A DNA stretch of 64,000 nucleotides from Sphingobium lactosutens DS20 (GCF_000445105.1 NZ_ATDP01000110.1:1-64000), one strand, 5' to 3'. Shown: positions 1-9,644, counted from the stretch's first letter. The notes: generated from the sequence alone by a model not told the origin. A program made the numbers and translations.

Positions 1-242
1 TGCCGCCCGGCACGCTGGTCAAATCGCCGATCGTGGGCACCGCCTATCTGTCCGCCGAACCGGGCGCCGCGCCCTTTGCCCGCGTGGGATCGCAGGTGCA
101 GGCCGGCGATACCGTGCTGATCGTCGAAGCGATGAAGGTCATGAACGCCATCGCCGCGCCCGTGTCCGGCACGGTCAAGACGGTGCTGGTCGATAATGGC
201 CAGCCGGTCGAATATGACCAGCCGCTGATCGTGATCGAATAA
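1..242 (+). CDS. accB: Biotin carboxyl carrier protein of acetyl-CoA carboxylase, C-terminal part (5' end outside window)
   Basis: The reading frame is open from the first bases and ends at TAA 240-242, so only the C-terminal biotinyl domain is present. It shows the biotin attachment motif EAMKVMN, with the lysine codon at 135-137, and the usual lipoyl/biotinyl-domain repeat pattern around it. The carrier protein shuttles carboxybiotin between the biotin carboxylase and carboxyltransferase subunits in the first step of fatty acid synthesis. accC follows after 14 nt, the classical accB-accC operon, so the domain belongs to acetyl-CoA carboxylase and not to another biotin enzyme. Confidence 0.95.
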   Translation, partial: PPGTLVKSPIVGTAYLSAEPGAAPFARVGSQVQAGDTVLIVEAMKVMNAIAAPVSGTVKTVLVDNGQPVEYDQPLIVIE

Positions 243-256
243 GGCGCGCGACGATC

Positions 257-1609
257 ATGGGCATTGAAAAGCTGCTGATCGCCAATCGCGGCGAGATCGC
301 GCTCCGCATCCACCGCGCCTGCCATGAAATGGGCATCAGGACGGTCGCGGTTCATTCGACCGCCGACGCCGACGCCATGCATGTGCGCCTTGCCGACGAA
401 GCCATCTGCATCGGCCCGCCGGCGGCCAAGGACAGCTATCTGAACGTCGCGGCGATCATTTCGGCCGCCGAAATCTCGGGCGCGGACGCGATCCATCCGG
501 GCTATGGCTTCCTCTCCGAAAACGCCAAGTTCGCCGAGATCGTCGAGGCGCACGGCATCGCCTTTGTCGGGCCGAAGCCTGAACATATCCGCACCATGGG
601 CGACAAGATCGAGGCGAAGCGCACCGCCGGCGCGCTCGGCCTGCCGCTCGTCCCCGGCTCCGACGGAGCGGTCAGCGATGTCGAGGAAGCCCGCGCCATT
701 GCCGATGCTGCGGGCTATCCCGTCATCATCAAGGCGGCATCGGGCGGCGGCGGGCGCGGCATGAAGGTCTGCACCTCGCCCGACCAGCTTGAGACGCTGA
801 TGCAGCAGGCAGGCAGCGAGGCGAAGGCCGCGTTCGGCGACGCGACCGTCTATATCGAAAAATATCTCGGCAATCCGCGCCATATCGAAATCCAGGTGTT
901 CGGCGACGGCAATGGCAACGCCATCCATCTGGGCGAACGCGACTGCTCGCTTCAGCGCCGCCACCAGAAGGTGCTCGAGGAAGCCCCCTCCCCCGTCCTG
1001 TCGTCGGCCGAGCGCGAACGCATCGGCAGCACCTGCGCGAAGGCGATGGCCGACATGGGCTATCGCGGCGCGGGCACGATCGAGTTCCTGTGGGAAAATG
1101 GCGAATTCTACTTCATCGAGATGAACACCCGGCTTCAGGTGGAGCATCCGGTGACGGAGATGATCACCGGCCTTGACCTGGTGCGCGAACAGATCCGCGT
1201 CGCGGAGGGCAAGCCGCTGTCGGTGCGCCAGGAGGACATCCGCTTTACCGGCCATGCGATCGAATGCCGTATCAACGCTGAAGACCCCAAGACATTCGCG
1301 CCCTCGCCCGGCACCGTCACCAGCTATCATGTTCCCGGCGGCATGCATGTCCGCGTCGATAGCGGCCTGTATCAGGGCTATAAGGTGCCGCCTTATTATG
1401 ACTCCATGATCGGCAAGCTGATCGTCTATGGCCGCACCCGCGAAGGCGCGATCATGCGCCTGCGCCGCGCGTTGGAGGAATATGTGATCGAGGGGATGAA
1501 GACCACCATCCCGCTGCATCAGGCGCTGCTGACCGATCCCGATTTCCTCAACGGCGACTATACGATCAAGTGGCTGGAAGAATGGCTGGCGCGGGAAGAC
1601 GCGGCATGA
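257..1609 (+). CDS. accC: Acetyl-CoA carboxylase, biotin carboxylase subunit
   Basis: A 450-residue protein of the usual AccC length. It has the N-terminal biotin carboxylase domain (KLLIANRGEIALRI), an ATP-grasp glycine-rich loop GGGGRGMK near residues 163-170, the EEAPSP stretch, and the active-site strand RLQVEHPVTE near residue 292. It carboxylates the biotin on AccB using ATP and bicarbonate. The gene is immediately downstream of accB and its stop overlaps the start of the next gene (ATGA at 1606-1609), suggesting translational coupling to the ArsC-like protein. Confidence 0.97.
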   Translation: MGIEKLLIANRGEIALRIHRACHEMGIRTVAVHSTADADAMHVRLADEAICIGPPAAKDSYLNVAAIISAAEISGADAIHPGYGFLSENAKFAEIVEAHGIAFVGPKPEHIRTMGDKIEAKRTAGALGLPLVPGSDGAVSDVEEARAIADAAGYPVIIKAASGGGGRGMKVCTSPDQLETLMQQAGSEAKAAFGDATVYIEKYLGNPRHIEIQVFGDGNGNAIHLGERDCSLQRRHQKVLEEAPSPVLSSAERERIGSTCAKAMADMGYRGAGTIEFLWENGEFYFIEMNTRLQVEHPVTEMITGLDLVREQIRVAEGKPLSVRQEDIRFTGHAIECRINAEDPKTFAPSPGTVTSYHVPGGMHVRVDSGLYQGYKVPPYYDSMIGKLIVYGRTREGAIMRLRRALEEYVIEGMKTTIPLHQALLTDPDFLNGDYTIKWLEEWLAREDAA

Positions 1610-1950
1610 AGGCCACGATCTGGCACAATCCCAAATGCGGCACGTCGCGCAAGAGGCTCGCCATATTGGAAGAAACGCCGGGCGTCGACGTCGAGGTGAT
1701 CGAGTATCTGAAAGTCCCCTATAGCCGCGACAAGCTGGCGCAGCTGATCGCGGACGCCGGCATGACGCCCGCCGACGCGATCCGCACCATGGGCACCGAT
1801 GCGCAGGAACGGGGCTTGGCGGATATGGACGCCGACGCGATCCTCGATGCAATGGCGGCCAACCCTGCCTATGTAAATCGCCCCTTCGTCGAAACCGACA
1901 AGGGCGTGCGCTTCTGCCGGCCGCAGGACAAGGTGCGCGAGATACTCTAG
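1606..1950 (+). CDS. ArsC-family (glutaredoxin-like) reductase
   Basis: A 114-residue protein beginning at the ATG that overlaps the accC stop. The N-terminus IWHNPKCGTSRK carries the catalytic-type cysteine (Cys11) of the ArsC/Spx thioredoxin-fold family. The C-terminal half has the family's VNRPFV and GVRFCRP segments. Members use glutathione and glutaredoxin to reduce arsenate, but many such genes lie away from ars operons and may act on other substrates. No arsB, arsR or arsH is seen nearby, so a dedicated arsenic function is uncertain. Coupling to accC suggests constitutive expression. Confidence 0.85.
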   Translation: MKATIWHNPKCGTSRKRLAILEETPGVDVEVIEYLKVPYSRDKLAQLIADAGMTPADAIRTMGTDAQERGLADMDADAILDAMAANPAYVNRPFVETDKGVRFCRPQDKVREIL

Positions 1951-1976
1951 GCGGCACGCGGGAAAGGCACGGCATC

Positions 1977-4259
1977 ATGGCGCAGGATGGTTCGACGATC
2001 GACGATGATGCGCCGGTGCCGGGCGTCGCCCCCTATGACGGGCCGGCCGGCGGCTGGGGCGCGCTGCGCGCCGTGGCACTGGCGATCAAGGACCAGATGG
2101 GCGCCAGCGCCGACACCCGCGCCTTGCTTCAGATGAACCAGCCGGACGGTTTCGACTGTCCGGGATGCGCCTGGCCCGACCCGCGCCACACATCCTCCTT
2201 CGAATTTTGCGAAAATGGCGCGAAGGCCGTCACCTGGGAAGCGACACCCAAGCGCGTCGACCCGGACTTTTTCGCCAGCCACAGCGTATCGGACCTGTGG
2301 GACTGGAGCGATCACCAGCTGGAGGATGCCGGCCGCCTCACCCAGCCGCTGCGTTATGACGCTGCAACCGATCATTATGTCCCGATCGGCTGGGAGGAGG
2401 CGATGGCGCGGATCGGCACCGGCCTCACCGCGCTCGACCATGCCGACAGGGCAGAATTCTACTGTTCGGGCCGCGCCTCCAATGAAGCGGCCTTTCTCTA
2501 TCAGCTGTTCGCCCGCGCCTTTGGCACCAACAATTTCCCCGATTGTTCGAATATGTGCCATGAGGCGACCAGCGTCGGGCTCGCCAGGTCGATCGGCCTT
2601 GGCAAGGGGTCGGTGACGCTGGAGGATTTCGACCATGCCGATGCGATCTTCTGCATCGGCCATAATCCGGGCACCAATCACCCGCGCATGCTGTCGACGC
2701 TGGCCGCGGCGGCCAGGCGCGGCGCGCCGATCATCGTCGCCAATCCGATGCGCGAACGGGGCTTGGAACGCTTCAAGTCGCCCCAGCATCCGACCGAAAT
2801 GCTGACGCCCGGCGCGACGCAGCTGGCGTCGGCCTATCATCAGGTCAAGGTCGGCGGCGACCTGCCGATGTTGCAGGGGATCATGAAGGCATTGTTCGCC
2901 GCCGATGCCGCCGACCTGGCGGCCGATGGCGCGGGCCTCATCGACCGCGCCTTCATCGCCGAACATACGGTCGGCTATGAAGCCCTGCGCGCGGAAGTGG
3001 AAGCGCAGGACTGGGCCGCGCTGGAACAGGGCAGCGGCCTCACCCGCGCGGCGATGGAAAGCATGGCGCAGGTCTATGCCAAGGCCCGCAATGTCATCAT
3101 CTGCTATGGCATGGGCATCACCCAGCATCGCCACGGCACGCAAAATGTGCAGCAGATCGCCAATCTGCTGCTGCTGCGCGGCAATTTCGGGCGGCCGGGC
3201 GCGGGCATCTGCCCCTTGCGCGGCCACAGCAATGTGCAGGGCGACCGCACCGTCGGTATCACCGAAGCGCCCGGCGAGGCGATGCTGGCGCGGCTGGACG
3301 CCCATTTCGGCATCACCAGCCCGCGCAAACATGGCCATAATGCCGTCGACGCGCTGGCGGCGATGGCGTCGGGCGAAGCGCGCGCGCTCATCGCGCTGGG
3401 CGGCAATCTCGCCGTCGCCATGCCTGATCCGCAAGCCTGCTTCGCCGCCTTCCGGAAGCTCGACCTCGCCGTCCATATCCTCACCAAGTTCAACCGTTCC
3501 TGCCTGCTCCCTGCGCGCGAGACCATCATCCTCCCCTGCCTTGGCCGCACCGAACTCGACATGCAGGCGACCGGCCCGCAATGGGTGACGGTGGAGGACA
3601 GCATGTCGATGGTCCACGCCTCGCGCGGGCGGCTGAAGCCGGCATCGGACGACCTGAAATCCGAACCCGCCATTATCGCCGCCATGGCGAAGGCAACGTT
3701 GCCGGGCAGCCCGATCGACTGGGATGGCCTGGCCGCCGATTATGACCGCATCCGCGACGGGATCGCGGCGGTCTATCCCGACTTCCATGATTTCAACCGG
3801 CGCGTCCGCGTGCCCGGCGGCTTTCGCCTCACCGTCGGCCCGTCGCAGCGCCACTGGCCAACGCCCGATGGCAAGGCGCATTTCCTGCCAGCGGGGGAGG
3901 CGCCCGCGTCCGAAGGCCGGCTGATGCTGGCGACCATCCGCAGCCACGACCAGTATAACACCACCATCTATGGCCTCAATGACCGCTATCGCGGCATCAC
4001 CGGCCGGCGCGACATCCTGTTCATGAACGCCGCCGACATGGAGCGGCTGGGCATCGCCCATGGCGACCGCGTCGATGTGGTGGCCGCGCCCGACCGCATA
4101 CTGCGCGGCCAGACCGCGATCCATCACGACATCGCCGCCGGCTCTGTCGCAGCCTATTATCCCGAAGCCAATGGCCTGCTGCCGCTCGACGCGCATGACC
4201 GGCAAAGCGGCACGCCCGCCTACAAGACCATACCTGTCGACATTCGCCCGGCAGCGTAA
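1977..4259 (+). CDS. FdhF/YdeP-family molybdopterin oxidoreductase
   Basis: A 760-residue protein resembling formate dehydrogenase-like YdeP proteins. Near the N-terminus it has CPGCAWPD (Cys61, Cys64) and a further cysteine in EFCENGAK. NNFPDCSNMCHEATSVGL aligns with the FdhF active site, placing Cys194 where selenocysteine or cysteine binds molybdenum, followed by His. Molybdopterin-binding segments follow (HNPGTNHPRML, RGHSNVQGDRTVG, and a C-terminal molydop-binding domain with YNTTIYGLNDRYRG). There is no signal peptide, so it is cytoplasmic. The YdeP family has been linked to acid tolerance and the true electron acceptor is unknown. No fdhD or partner subunits are adjacent. Confidence 0.9.
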   Translation: MAQDGSTIDDDAPVPGVAPYDGPAGGWGALRAVALAIKDQMGASADTRALLQMNQPDGFDCPGCAWPDPRHTSSFEFCENGAKAVTWEATPKRVDPDFFASHSVSDLWDWSDHQLEDAGRLTQPLRYDAATDHYVPIGWEEAMARIGTGLTALDHADRAEFYCSGRASNEAAFLYQLFARAFGTNNFPDCSNMCHEATSVGLARSIGLGKGSVTLEDFDHADAIFCIGHNPGTNHPRMLSTLAAAARRGAPIIVANPMRERGLERFKSPQHPTEMLTPGATQLASAYHQVKVGGDLPMLQGIMKALFAADAADLAADGAGLIDRAFIAEHTVGYEALRAEVEAQDWAALEQGSGLTRAAMESMAQVYAKARNVIICYGMGITQHRHGTQNVQQIANLLLLRGNFGRPGAGICPLRGHSNVQGDRTVGITEAPGEAMLARLDAHFGITSPRKHGHNAVDALAAMASGEARALIALGGNLAVAMPDPQACFAAFRKLDLAVHILTKFNRSCLLPARETIILPCLGRTELDMQATGPQWVTVEDSMSMVHASRGRLKPASDDLKSEPAIIAAMAKATLPGSPIDWDGLAADYDRIRDGIAAVYPDFHDFNRRVRVPGGFRLTVGPSQRHWPTPDGKAHFLPAGEAPASEGRLMLATIRSHDQYNTTIYGLNDRYRGITGRRDILFMNAADMERLGIAHGDRVDVVAAPDRILRGQTAIHHDIAAGSVAAYYPEANGLLPLDAHDRQSGTPAYKTIPVDIRPAA

Positions 4260-4314
4260 CGATCATGGCAATTTGCGGCTTGCTTTGCCGCCGGGAGGCC
4301 CTAGCTTTCCCGCC

Positions 4315-5076
4315 ATGGCAAAGGGCAGCACGCAAAAAACGGCATCGGCGACGATCGCGGTCTACAGCCTGAAGGGCGGGGTGGGGAAGACGACCATGTC
4401 CGTCAACCTCGCTTGGGCGTCGGCCTGCATTTCCCGGCGTCGCACCTTGCTGTGGGATCTCGACCCGCAGGCCGCGTCCAGTTGGCTCCTGTCGACCGAC
4501 CAGACCAGCCGCGACGCCGCGCAGGCGATTTTCAGCAAGGATGTGGAGGTCAAAAAGCTGATCCAGCCGTCCACCGTGCCGGGGCTGGACCTGATCGCCG
4601 CCGACACCTCGCTGCGCGGCCTCGATCATCTGTTCCGCGAAATGGACAAGAAGAAGCGGCTGGCCAAGCTGATCGAAAGCCTGGGCCGCGACTATGACCG
4701 CATCATTCTCGACTGCCCGCCGGGCCTTACCGAAACCAGCGAACAGGTGCTGCGCGCCGCCGACCTCATCGTCATCCCGGTCATCCCCTCACCCCTCTCG
4801 CAGCGGGCGATGGGCGAAGTCGCGCGCTATCTCGTCCAGCGTGGCGGTGCCCATGCGCCGATCCTGCCGGTCTATTCGATGGTGGATCGCCGCCGCAGCC
4901 TGCATCGCGCCGCGCTGGAAAGCCAGACCGGCTGGCCCGCCATTCCCATGGCCAGCACGATCGAGCAGATGACCGTGCGCCGCAAGCCGCTGGGCGCCTT
5001 CGCGCCGGCGTCGCCCTCGGCGCAGGCCTTCGCGTCGCTCTGGACGCAGGTTGAACGGCAATTGAGCGGGCGCTAA
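4315..5076 (+). CDS. ParA/MinD-type P-loop ATPase (orphan)
   Basis: A 253-residue protein starting at ATG 4315. The frame is open further upstream, but the ParA fold begins just after this ATG. The deviant Walker A motif KGGVGKTT is at residues 20-27, the Walker A' aspartates in LLWDLDPQAASSW follow, and the Walker B segment is IILDCPPG. Such ATPases position plasmids, chromosomes or protein complexes by forming dynamic patterns on DNA or membranes. No ParB, parS-like repeats or chemotaxis cluster is adjacent, so it is not the chromosomal parA. The cargo cannot be deduced. Confidence 0.88.
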   Translation: MAKGSTQKTASATIAVYSLKGGVGKTTMSVNLAWASACISRRRTLLWDLDPQAASSWLLSTDQTSRDAAQAIFSKDVEVKKLIQPSTVPGLDLIAADTSLRGLDHLFREMDKKKRLAKLIESLGRDYDRIILDCPPGLTETSEQVLRAADLIVIPVIPSPLSQRAMGEVARYLVQRGGAHAPILPVYSMVDRRRSLHRAALESQTGWPAIPMASTIEQMTVRRKPLGAFAPASPSAQAFASLWTQVERQLSGR

Positions 5077-5103
5077 GGCCCGCCCCCGCCCCGCCCGCCC
5101 CCG

Positions 5104-6843
5104 TCAGGCGGCGATGTCGTAGGGCCGGATTTCGCCGGTCAGATACAGGTTGCGCGCCTTCGACCGGCTGAGCTTCCCCGATGACGTGCGCGGCAGCGTG
5201 CGCGGCGGCACCAGTTCGACGACGCAGTTCATGCCGGTGATCGCCCGCACCCGCTCGCGGATCTGGTCGCGCAGGCGCGATCGTTCCTCATTGTCGGACG
5301 TGCGGCAATGGACCAGCACGGCGGGCGCTTCCTCGCCGCCCGGCGTCGTGATCGCGAAGGCGGCGATGTCGCCCTGCTTGAAGCCGGGGAGCTGCTCCAC
5401 CGCCCATTCAATATCCTGCGGCCAGTGATTCTTGCCATTGATGATGATCATGTCCTTGGCGCGGCCGACGATGTAGAGATAGCCGTCCGACAAATAGCCC
5501 ATGTCGCCCGTGTCGAGCCAGCCATCCGCCATGCAGGCCGCGGTCGCCGCCTCGTCGCGGAAATAGCCGACCATCAGCGAAGGGCCGGTGGTCCATACCT
5601 TGCCGATCTGCCGCTCGGCCATCAAGCCGCCATCCTCGTCGCGGATTTCCACGACCATGTCCTTGGCGGGCTTGCCGCAATTGACGATGGAGCGGAAACG
5701 CTGCGGCCGGCCTTCGGGCGCGGCGCCGCCCGACAGGTCGGTTTCCTCGACCAGTTCGACGATGATGCCCTCGCCCGGCGGCATGATGGTGACGGCCAAG
5801 GTCGCTTCGGCCAGGCCATAGCTCGGCAGGAAGGCGCTGGGGCTGAACCCCGCATCGGCAAAGGCGTCGACGAAGCTCTGCATCACGTCGGGGCGGATCA
5901 TGTCCGCGCCATTGCCCGCCAGCCGCCAGCGCGACAGGTCGAACCGGTCGGCCGCCTTGGTCTGGCTCGACATGCGCCGCGCGCAAATGTCGTAGCCGAA
6001 TGTCGGCGAATAGCTGATCGACGTGCCCTCGTTGCGGCTGATCAGATCCAGCCAGGCGAGCGGCCGGCGCGCGAAATCCTCGGTCTTCATGTAATCGGTC
6101 GACACCTGGTTGGCGACGACCGACAGGAAGCAGCCGACCAGCCCCATGTCATGATACCAGGGCAGCCAGCTGATGCAGCGGTCGCTCTCCTGCACCTGCA
6201 TGCCATGGCTGTGCGCCGACAGGTTGCTGAGCAACGCATGATGCGTCACCGCGACGCCATGCGGGAAACGGGTCGATCCGCTCGAATATTGCAGATAGGC
6301 GATCTCTTGCGGCTGCGCCTGCGGCAAGTCGCACGGCACCGCGTCGCGCGCGATGAAATCCTCGAACGCGATGCTCTCGACCGCCTTTTGCCGGCCCGAT
6401 TCCCCCGCCATTTCCTCCAGTTCCTTGGGGAACAGGAACAGCATCGGGTCGCAGCTTGTCAGCTGGACATTGAGCTGGTCGATATAGCTTTCCTTGCCGC
6501 CAAAGCTGGTCGGCAATGGCAACGGCACCGGCCAGGCACCGGCATAGACGATGCCGAAGAAAAGCATCGCGAAATCCGCCCCGGTTTCCGCCACCAACGC
6601 CACCCGGTCCTGCGGCTTGACGCCATGGGCGATCAGCCGGTGGGCGCAGGCGATGGCGTCGGCGCGCAGTTCGCTGAACGGATAGGGGCGCGCCAGATTG
6701 CCGCGCGCGTCGTGGAAATTCAGGCCCCGCTTGCCCTGCGCCGCATAGTCCAGCGCCTCGCCCAGCGTCCCGAAATCGGAGAAGCGGCGCGGCAGATCAT
6801 CAGTGGTCGGCGTCGGTGCCATCATCTCTTGCGAACCCGTCAT
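5104..6843 (-). CDS. Fatty acyl-AMP ligase (FAAL), acyl-adenylating enzyme
   Basis: An adenylate-forming enzyme of about 579 residues if it starts at the ATG at 6843; in-frame ATGs also exist at 6864 and 6912. The core loop reads YSSGSTRFPHGV, the Arg-containing variant I associate with FAALs rather than acyl-CoA synthetases, followed by YLYIVGRAKDMIIINGKN and a C-terminal PRTSSGKLSRSK with the catalytic lysine. FAALs activate fatty acids as acyl-AMP and pass them to acyl carrier proteins, usually for lipids or polyketides. No carrier protein or synthase is next to it. It converges with the ParA gene, leaving 27 nt. Confidence 0.88.
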   Translation of the reverse strand: MTGSQEMMAPTPTTDDLPRRFSDFGTLGEALDYAAQGKRGLNFHDARGNLARPYPFSELRADAIACAHRLIAHGVKPQDRVALVAETGADFAMLFFGIVYAGAWPVPLPLPTSFGGKESYIDQLNVQLTSCDPMLFLFPKELEEMAGESGRQKAVESIAFEDFIARDAVPCDLPQAQPQEIAYLQYSSGSTRFPHGVAVTHHALLSNLSAHSHGMQVQESDRCISWLPWYHDMGLVGCFLSVVANQVSTDYMKTEDFARRPLAWLDLISRNEGTSISYSPTFGYDICARRMSSQTKAADRFDLSRWRLAGNGADMIRPDVMQSFVDAFADAGFSPSAFLPSYGLAEATLAVTIMPPGEGIIVELVEETDLSGGAAPEGRPQRFRSIVNCGKPAKDMVVEIRDEDGGLMAERQIGKVWTTGPSLMVGYFRDEAATAACMADGWLDTGDMGYLSDGYLYIVGRAKDMIIINGKNHWPQDIEWAVEQLPGFKQGDIAAFAITTPGGEEAPAVLVHCRTSDNEERSRLRDQIRERVRAITGMNCVVELVPPRTLPRTSSGKLSRSKARNLYLTGEIRPYDIAA

Positions 6844-7013
6844 ATTGGTTTCACCCAATGTCATAAAATTTGTCAAAGGGCCGCCGCTAGCAGCTTTGGC
6901 GGCCCCATGCACCGGATAGTTGCATTCCAGCCTGGCTTTCTAGCCCACAAGGCGCGGTAAAATTCCGGCCCGACTGTGGCATAAACATGGCGCATCGGCC
7001 ATGCTGGCGCGAT

Positions 7014-7538
7014 ATGACCGGCAAACGCCCCCCTCCGCCGCTCGATGAGGATGCGCTGCGCGACCTCGCGCTGCGCCATGTGGCGCGCTTCGCGACCAGC
7101 CGGGGCAAGCTGCTCGCCTATCTCAACCGCAAGCTGCGCGAACGCGGCTGGGCGGGCGAACGCCCCGCCGACCCGCAGGCGCTGGTCGAACGCTTCGCCG
7201 ACCTCAACTATATCGACGACGCCGCCTATGCCGTGATGAAAAGCGCGTCGCTCGTCCGGCGCGGCTATGGCGCGCGCCGCGTGGGCGAGGCGCTGCGCGC
7301 CGCCGGCATAGCGGAGGAAGACCGGGAGCAGGCCGACGCGCAGACCGCCCGCGACGCCTGGGCGGCGGCCGATCGCTTCGCCCGCCGCAAGCGCATCGGC
7401 CCCTATGCGACCGCCCCGCTCGACCCCAAACAGCGCGAAAAGGCGATCGCCGCCTTCCTGCGCGCGGGCCACGCCTATGCGCTGGCGCGCCGCTGGGTCG
7501 ACGCCGCCCCCGGCGACGTGATGGAGGAGGAGGAATAG
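7014..7538 (+). CDS. recX: RecX-family regulatory protein
   Basis: A 174-residue basic, helical protein beginning MTGKRPPPPLDEDALR. It has RecX-type three-helix repeats: ALRHVARFATSRGKLLAYLNRKLRERGW, followed by a segment containing YIDDAAYA and RRGYGARRVGEALRAAGI. RecX proteins bind RecA filaments and limit recombinase activity. An in-frame ATG at 6987 would add nine residues, but the family similarity starts after 7014. It is divergent from the fatty acyl-AMP ligase and about 260 nt from terC. recA itself is not in the window. Confidence 0.85.
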   Translation: MTGKRPPPPLDEDALRDLALRHVARFATSRGKLLAYLNRKLRERGWAGERPADPQALVERFADLNYIDDAAYAVMKSASLVRRGYGARRVGEALRAAGIAEEDREQADAQTARDAWAAADRFARRKRIGPYATAPLDPKQREKAIAAFLRAGHAYALARRWVDAAPGDVMEEEE

Positions 7539-7799
7539 GCTTCCTCCCGGCGTTTCGACACAGGGCCGGGAACCTGCCTTGCCTCTCTCGCTCCACCCCC
7601 CTTCCAATGTAGGATTTTCTCTGATCTACCCTGGTCGATGAAGCCCTGCCCGCCCCGTCTGACCACGCCCTTGCACATGTTCGCGCCCGCGCGCGCCCCT
7701 GTCGCGTCGCTGTCGCTTCATGGTCGCCTCGCAGGCGCTTCGTGGTCGCTTGAGGCCCGACGACGGTGTGAACTTCGCTCCGCCTGCGGCCGGGCGGAT
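7539..7799. other. Intergenic stretch between recX and the TerC gene
   Basis: A 261-nt convergent intergenic region. Open frames across it on either strand have no recognisable protein similarity. Around 7700-7760 there are imperfect repeats of a TGGTCGCTT-like word. No clear terminator with a T-run was found. Confidence 0.5.
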
Positions 7800-8585
7800 T
7801 CAGGCATCGCCCTTGCGCATCTTCGCCCGCCGCGCGAAGATGTTGAGCACCTCCACCAGCGTCGAAAAGGCCATGGCGGCGTAGATATAGCCCTTGGGCA
7901 CATGCACGCCAAAGCCATCGGCGATCAGCACCGCGCCGATCATCAGCAGGAAGCCGAGCGCCAGCATGACGACGGTCGGATTGCGCGCGATGAAATTGGC
8001 CAGCGGATCGGCCGCGATCAGCATCACCGTCACCGCGACGATCACGGCGATATACATGACCGCCAGATTGTCTGTCATGCCCACCGCCGTCAGGATCGAA
8101 TCCAGCGAAAAGATCATGTCCAGCAGGATGATCTGCACGATGGCGCTGCCGAAACTCATCGTGACCGCGCTCTTCTTGTCCAGCACGTCGTCGCCGCCAT
8201 GCGGGTCGACATTGTGGTGAATTTCCTTGGTCGCCTTCCAGATCAGGAACAGGCCGCCGGCAATCAGGATCATGTCGCGCCAGGAAAATTGCGTCTCGAA
8301 TGTCGGCGCGCCATGGCTGTCGAGCGGTCCGCGCCAGCCAAGGTCGAACACCGGCGCCGTCAAACCGACGATCCACGCGATCATCGACAGCAGCACCAGC
8401 CGCATCGCCAGCGCCAGCCCGATGCCGATGCGCCGCGCCTTGGGCCGCTGCGCCTCCGGCAGCTTGTTGGTCAGGATGGAAATGAAGACCAGATTGTCGA
8501 TCCCCAGCACCACCTCCATCACCACCAGCGCAATCAGTGCGGCCAGCGCGGTGGGATCGGTAAAGGCGGTGACGAGACTGTCCAT
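7800..8585 (-). CDS. TerC-family integral membrane protein
   Basis: A 261-residue polytopic protein starting MDSLVTAFTDPTALAALIALVVMEVV. TerC hallmarks are VLGIDNLVFISIL in the first membrane segment and LLDMIFSLDSILTAVGMT in a later one, each with the acidic residue expected for metal transport or binding. About seven hydrophobic segments are visible. TerC proteins are linked to tellurite resistance and to manganese or calcium export at the membrane. No ter operon is present, so a metal-homeostasis role is more likely. It is divergent from the secreted protein at 8736. Confidence 0.88.
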   Translation of the reverse strand: MDSLVTAFTDPTALAALIALVVMEVVLGIDNLVFISILTNKLPEAQRPKARRIGIGLALAMRLVLLSMIAWIVGLTAPVFDLGWRGPLDSHGAPTFETQFSWRDMILIAGGLFLIWKATKEIHHNVDPHGGDDVLDKKSAVTMSFGSAIVQIILLDMIFSLDSILTAVGMTDNLAVMYIAVIVAVTVMLIAADPLANFIARNPTVVMLALGFLLMIGAVLIADGFGVHVPKGYIYAAMAFSTLVEVLNIFARRAKMRKGDA

Positions 8586-8735
8586 GATGCTCCCCTGTTT
8601 GTCCGACCACGCCCAAGTTTCAGATCGGCAACGTATCGAAACGGCGATGGCGCTTTATCGTTCCTCTGTTGCTGCTTGATGCCGCAACGCCGACTTTATA
8701 AGGCTGGCGCATCATTGTCCGGGGGGATTTTTTCC

Positions 8736-9644
8736 ATGCGTTTCATCTTCATGCTGGCGGGCCTTGGCGTCGCCCTCGCCCTGCCTACCCAGGCACGAGC
8801 CGAAGTCTTCGAGATGGACGGCCATTTCCCGGCCCCCTTCCGCGATGTCAGCTTGGCGCGCAGCATCGGCATCGACCGGATCGGCGGGCGGGACGGCATG
8901 GCGCTGTCGCTCGCGCTGGAGCAATTGCTCAGCCGGCGCGGCCCGGACGGCCGCCCCCATTTCGACCTTATCGCCCTGTCGCGCAACGGGCCGGACGCTG
9001 ACGCCATCGTCAGCGGCATGGCGGACGCCACCATCCGCAGGAGCGACGTCAAGCGCACGGTGGAGGAATGCGCGGACAAGCAGGCCAGCATCTGCCCGAA
9101 GAAGGAAAAGGTCGACATCACCTGCACGCAGGAAGTCGTCAGCTTCTCCTCCACCCTGCGGGTCGCGCGGTCCGATGACGGCCGCATCCTCTATACCCAA
9201 ACCCGGCCGCAATCCGACACGATCGTCACCTGCCCCAAGGACAAGACCCGTCGCAATCCCAAGGACAGCATCGACCGTATGGTGCGCACGGCGGCGGATC
9301 GATTCGTCGACGATATCGTGCCGCGCCATGAACGCTACCGCATCCGCCTGCGCGAAGGACGCGATGGCATGGACAAGGCAATGGGCCAGGCGTTCAAGGA
9401 CAGCATCCGCCTGTCGCAGCGCGATCCCGCCGCCGCCTGCGCGCAATGGGATGGCATGAACCGCGATCGCCCCGGACATCCTTCTGTGCTGTTCAACCTT
9501 GGCCTGTGCGCGGAACGGGACGGCGATTATGCGCAGGCCGAACGCCTTTATGCGCAGGCCAGCAAGGCGCAGGAGGATATCGAGCGGGTCCGCGACCTCA
9601 CCATCGGACGCGAAGACGCACAGGCGCGCGCCGCCGATCACTAA
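8736..9644 (+). CDS. Exported protein of unknown function with a C-terminal TPR-like segment
   Basis: A 302-residue protein starting MRFIFMLAGLGVALALPTQARAEV, a clear Sec signal peptide. The mature part is basic and has spaced cysteines (ECADKQASICPKK, ITCTQEV, IVTCPKD) that could form disulfides in the periplasm. The C-terminus (HPSVLFNLGLCAERDGDYAQAERLYAQASK) reads as one tetratricopeptide repeat. The start at 8736 was chosen because the signal peptide begins there; the frame is open far upstream but that part is a shadow. I do not recognise a family with a known function. Confidence 0.8.
   Translation: MRFIFMLAGLGVALALPTQARAEVFEMDGHFPAPFRDVSLARSIGIDRIGGRDGMALSLALEQLLSRRGPDGRPHFDLIALSRNGPDADAIVSGMADATIRRSDVKRTVEECADKQASICPKKEKVDITCTQEVVSFSSTLRVARSDDGRILYTQTRPQSDTIVTCPKDKTRRNPKDSIDRMVRTAADRFVDDIVPRHERYRIRLREGRDGMDKAMGQAFKDSIRLSQRDPAAACAQWDGMNRDRPGHPSVLFNLGLCAERDGDYAQAERLYAQASKAQEDIERVRDLTIGREDAQARAADH

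Noticed and set aside
1947..4205. A minus-strand open frame of 752 codons opposite the FdhF/YdeP gene
   Set aside because: Low-complexity shadow of a well-recognised molybdoprotein frame.
7638..8735. Long N-terminal extension of the exported protein at 8736
   Set aside because: It is antisense to the TerC-family gene, and the Sec signal peptide begins at 8736.
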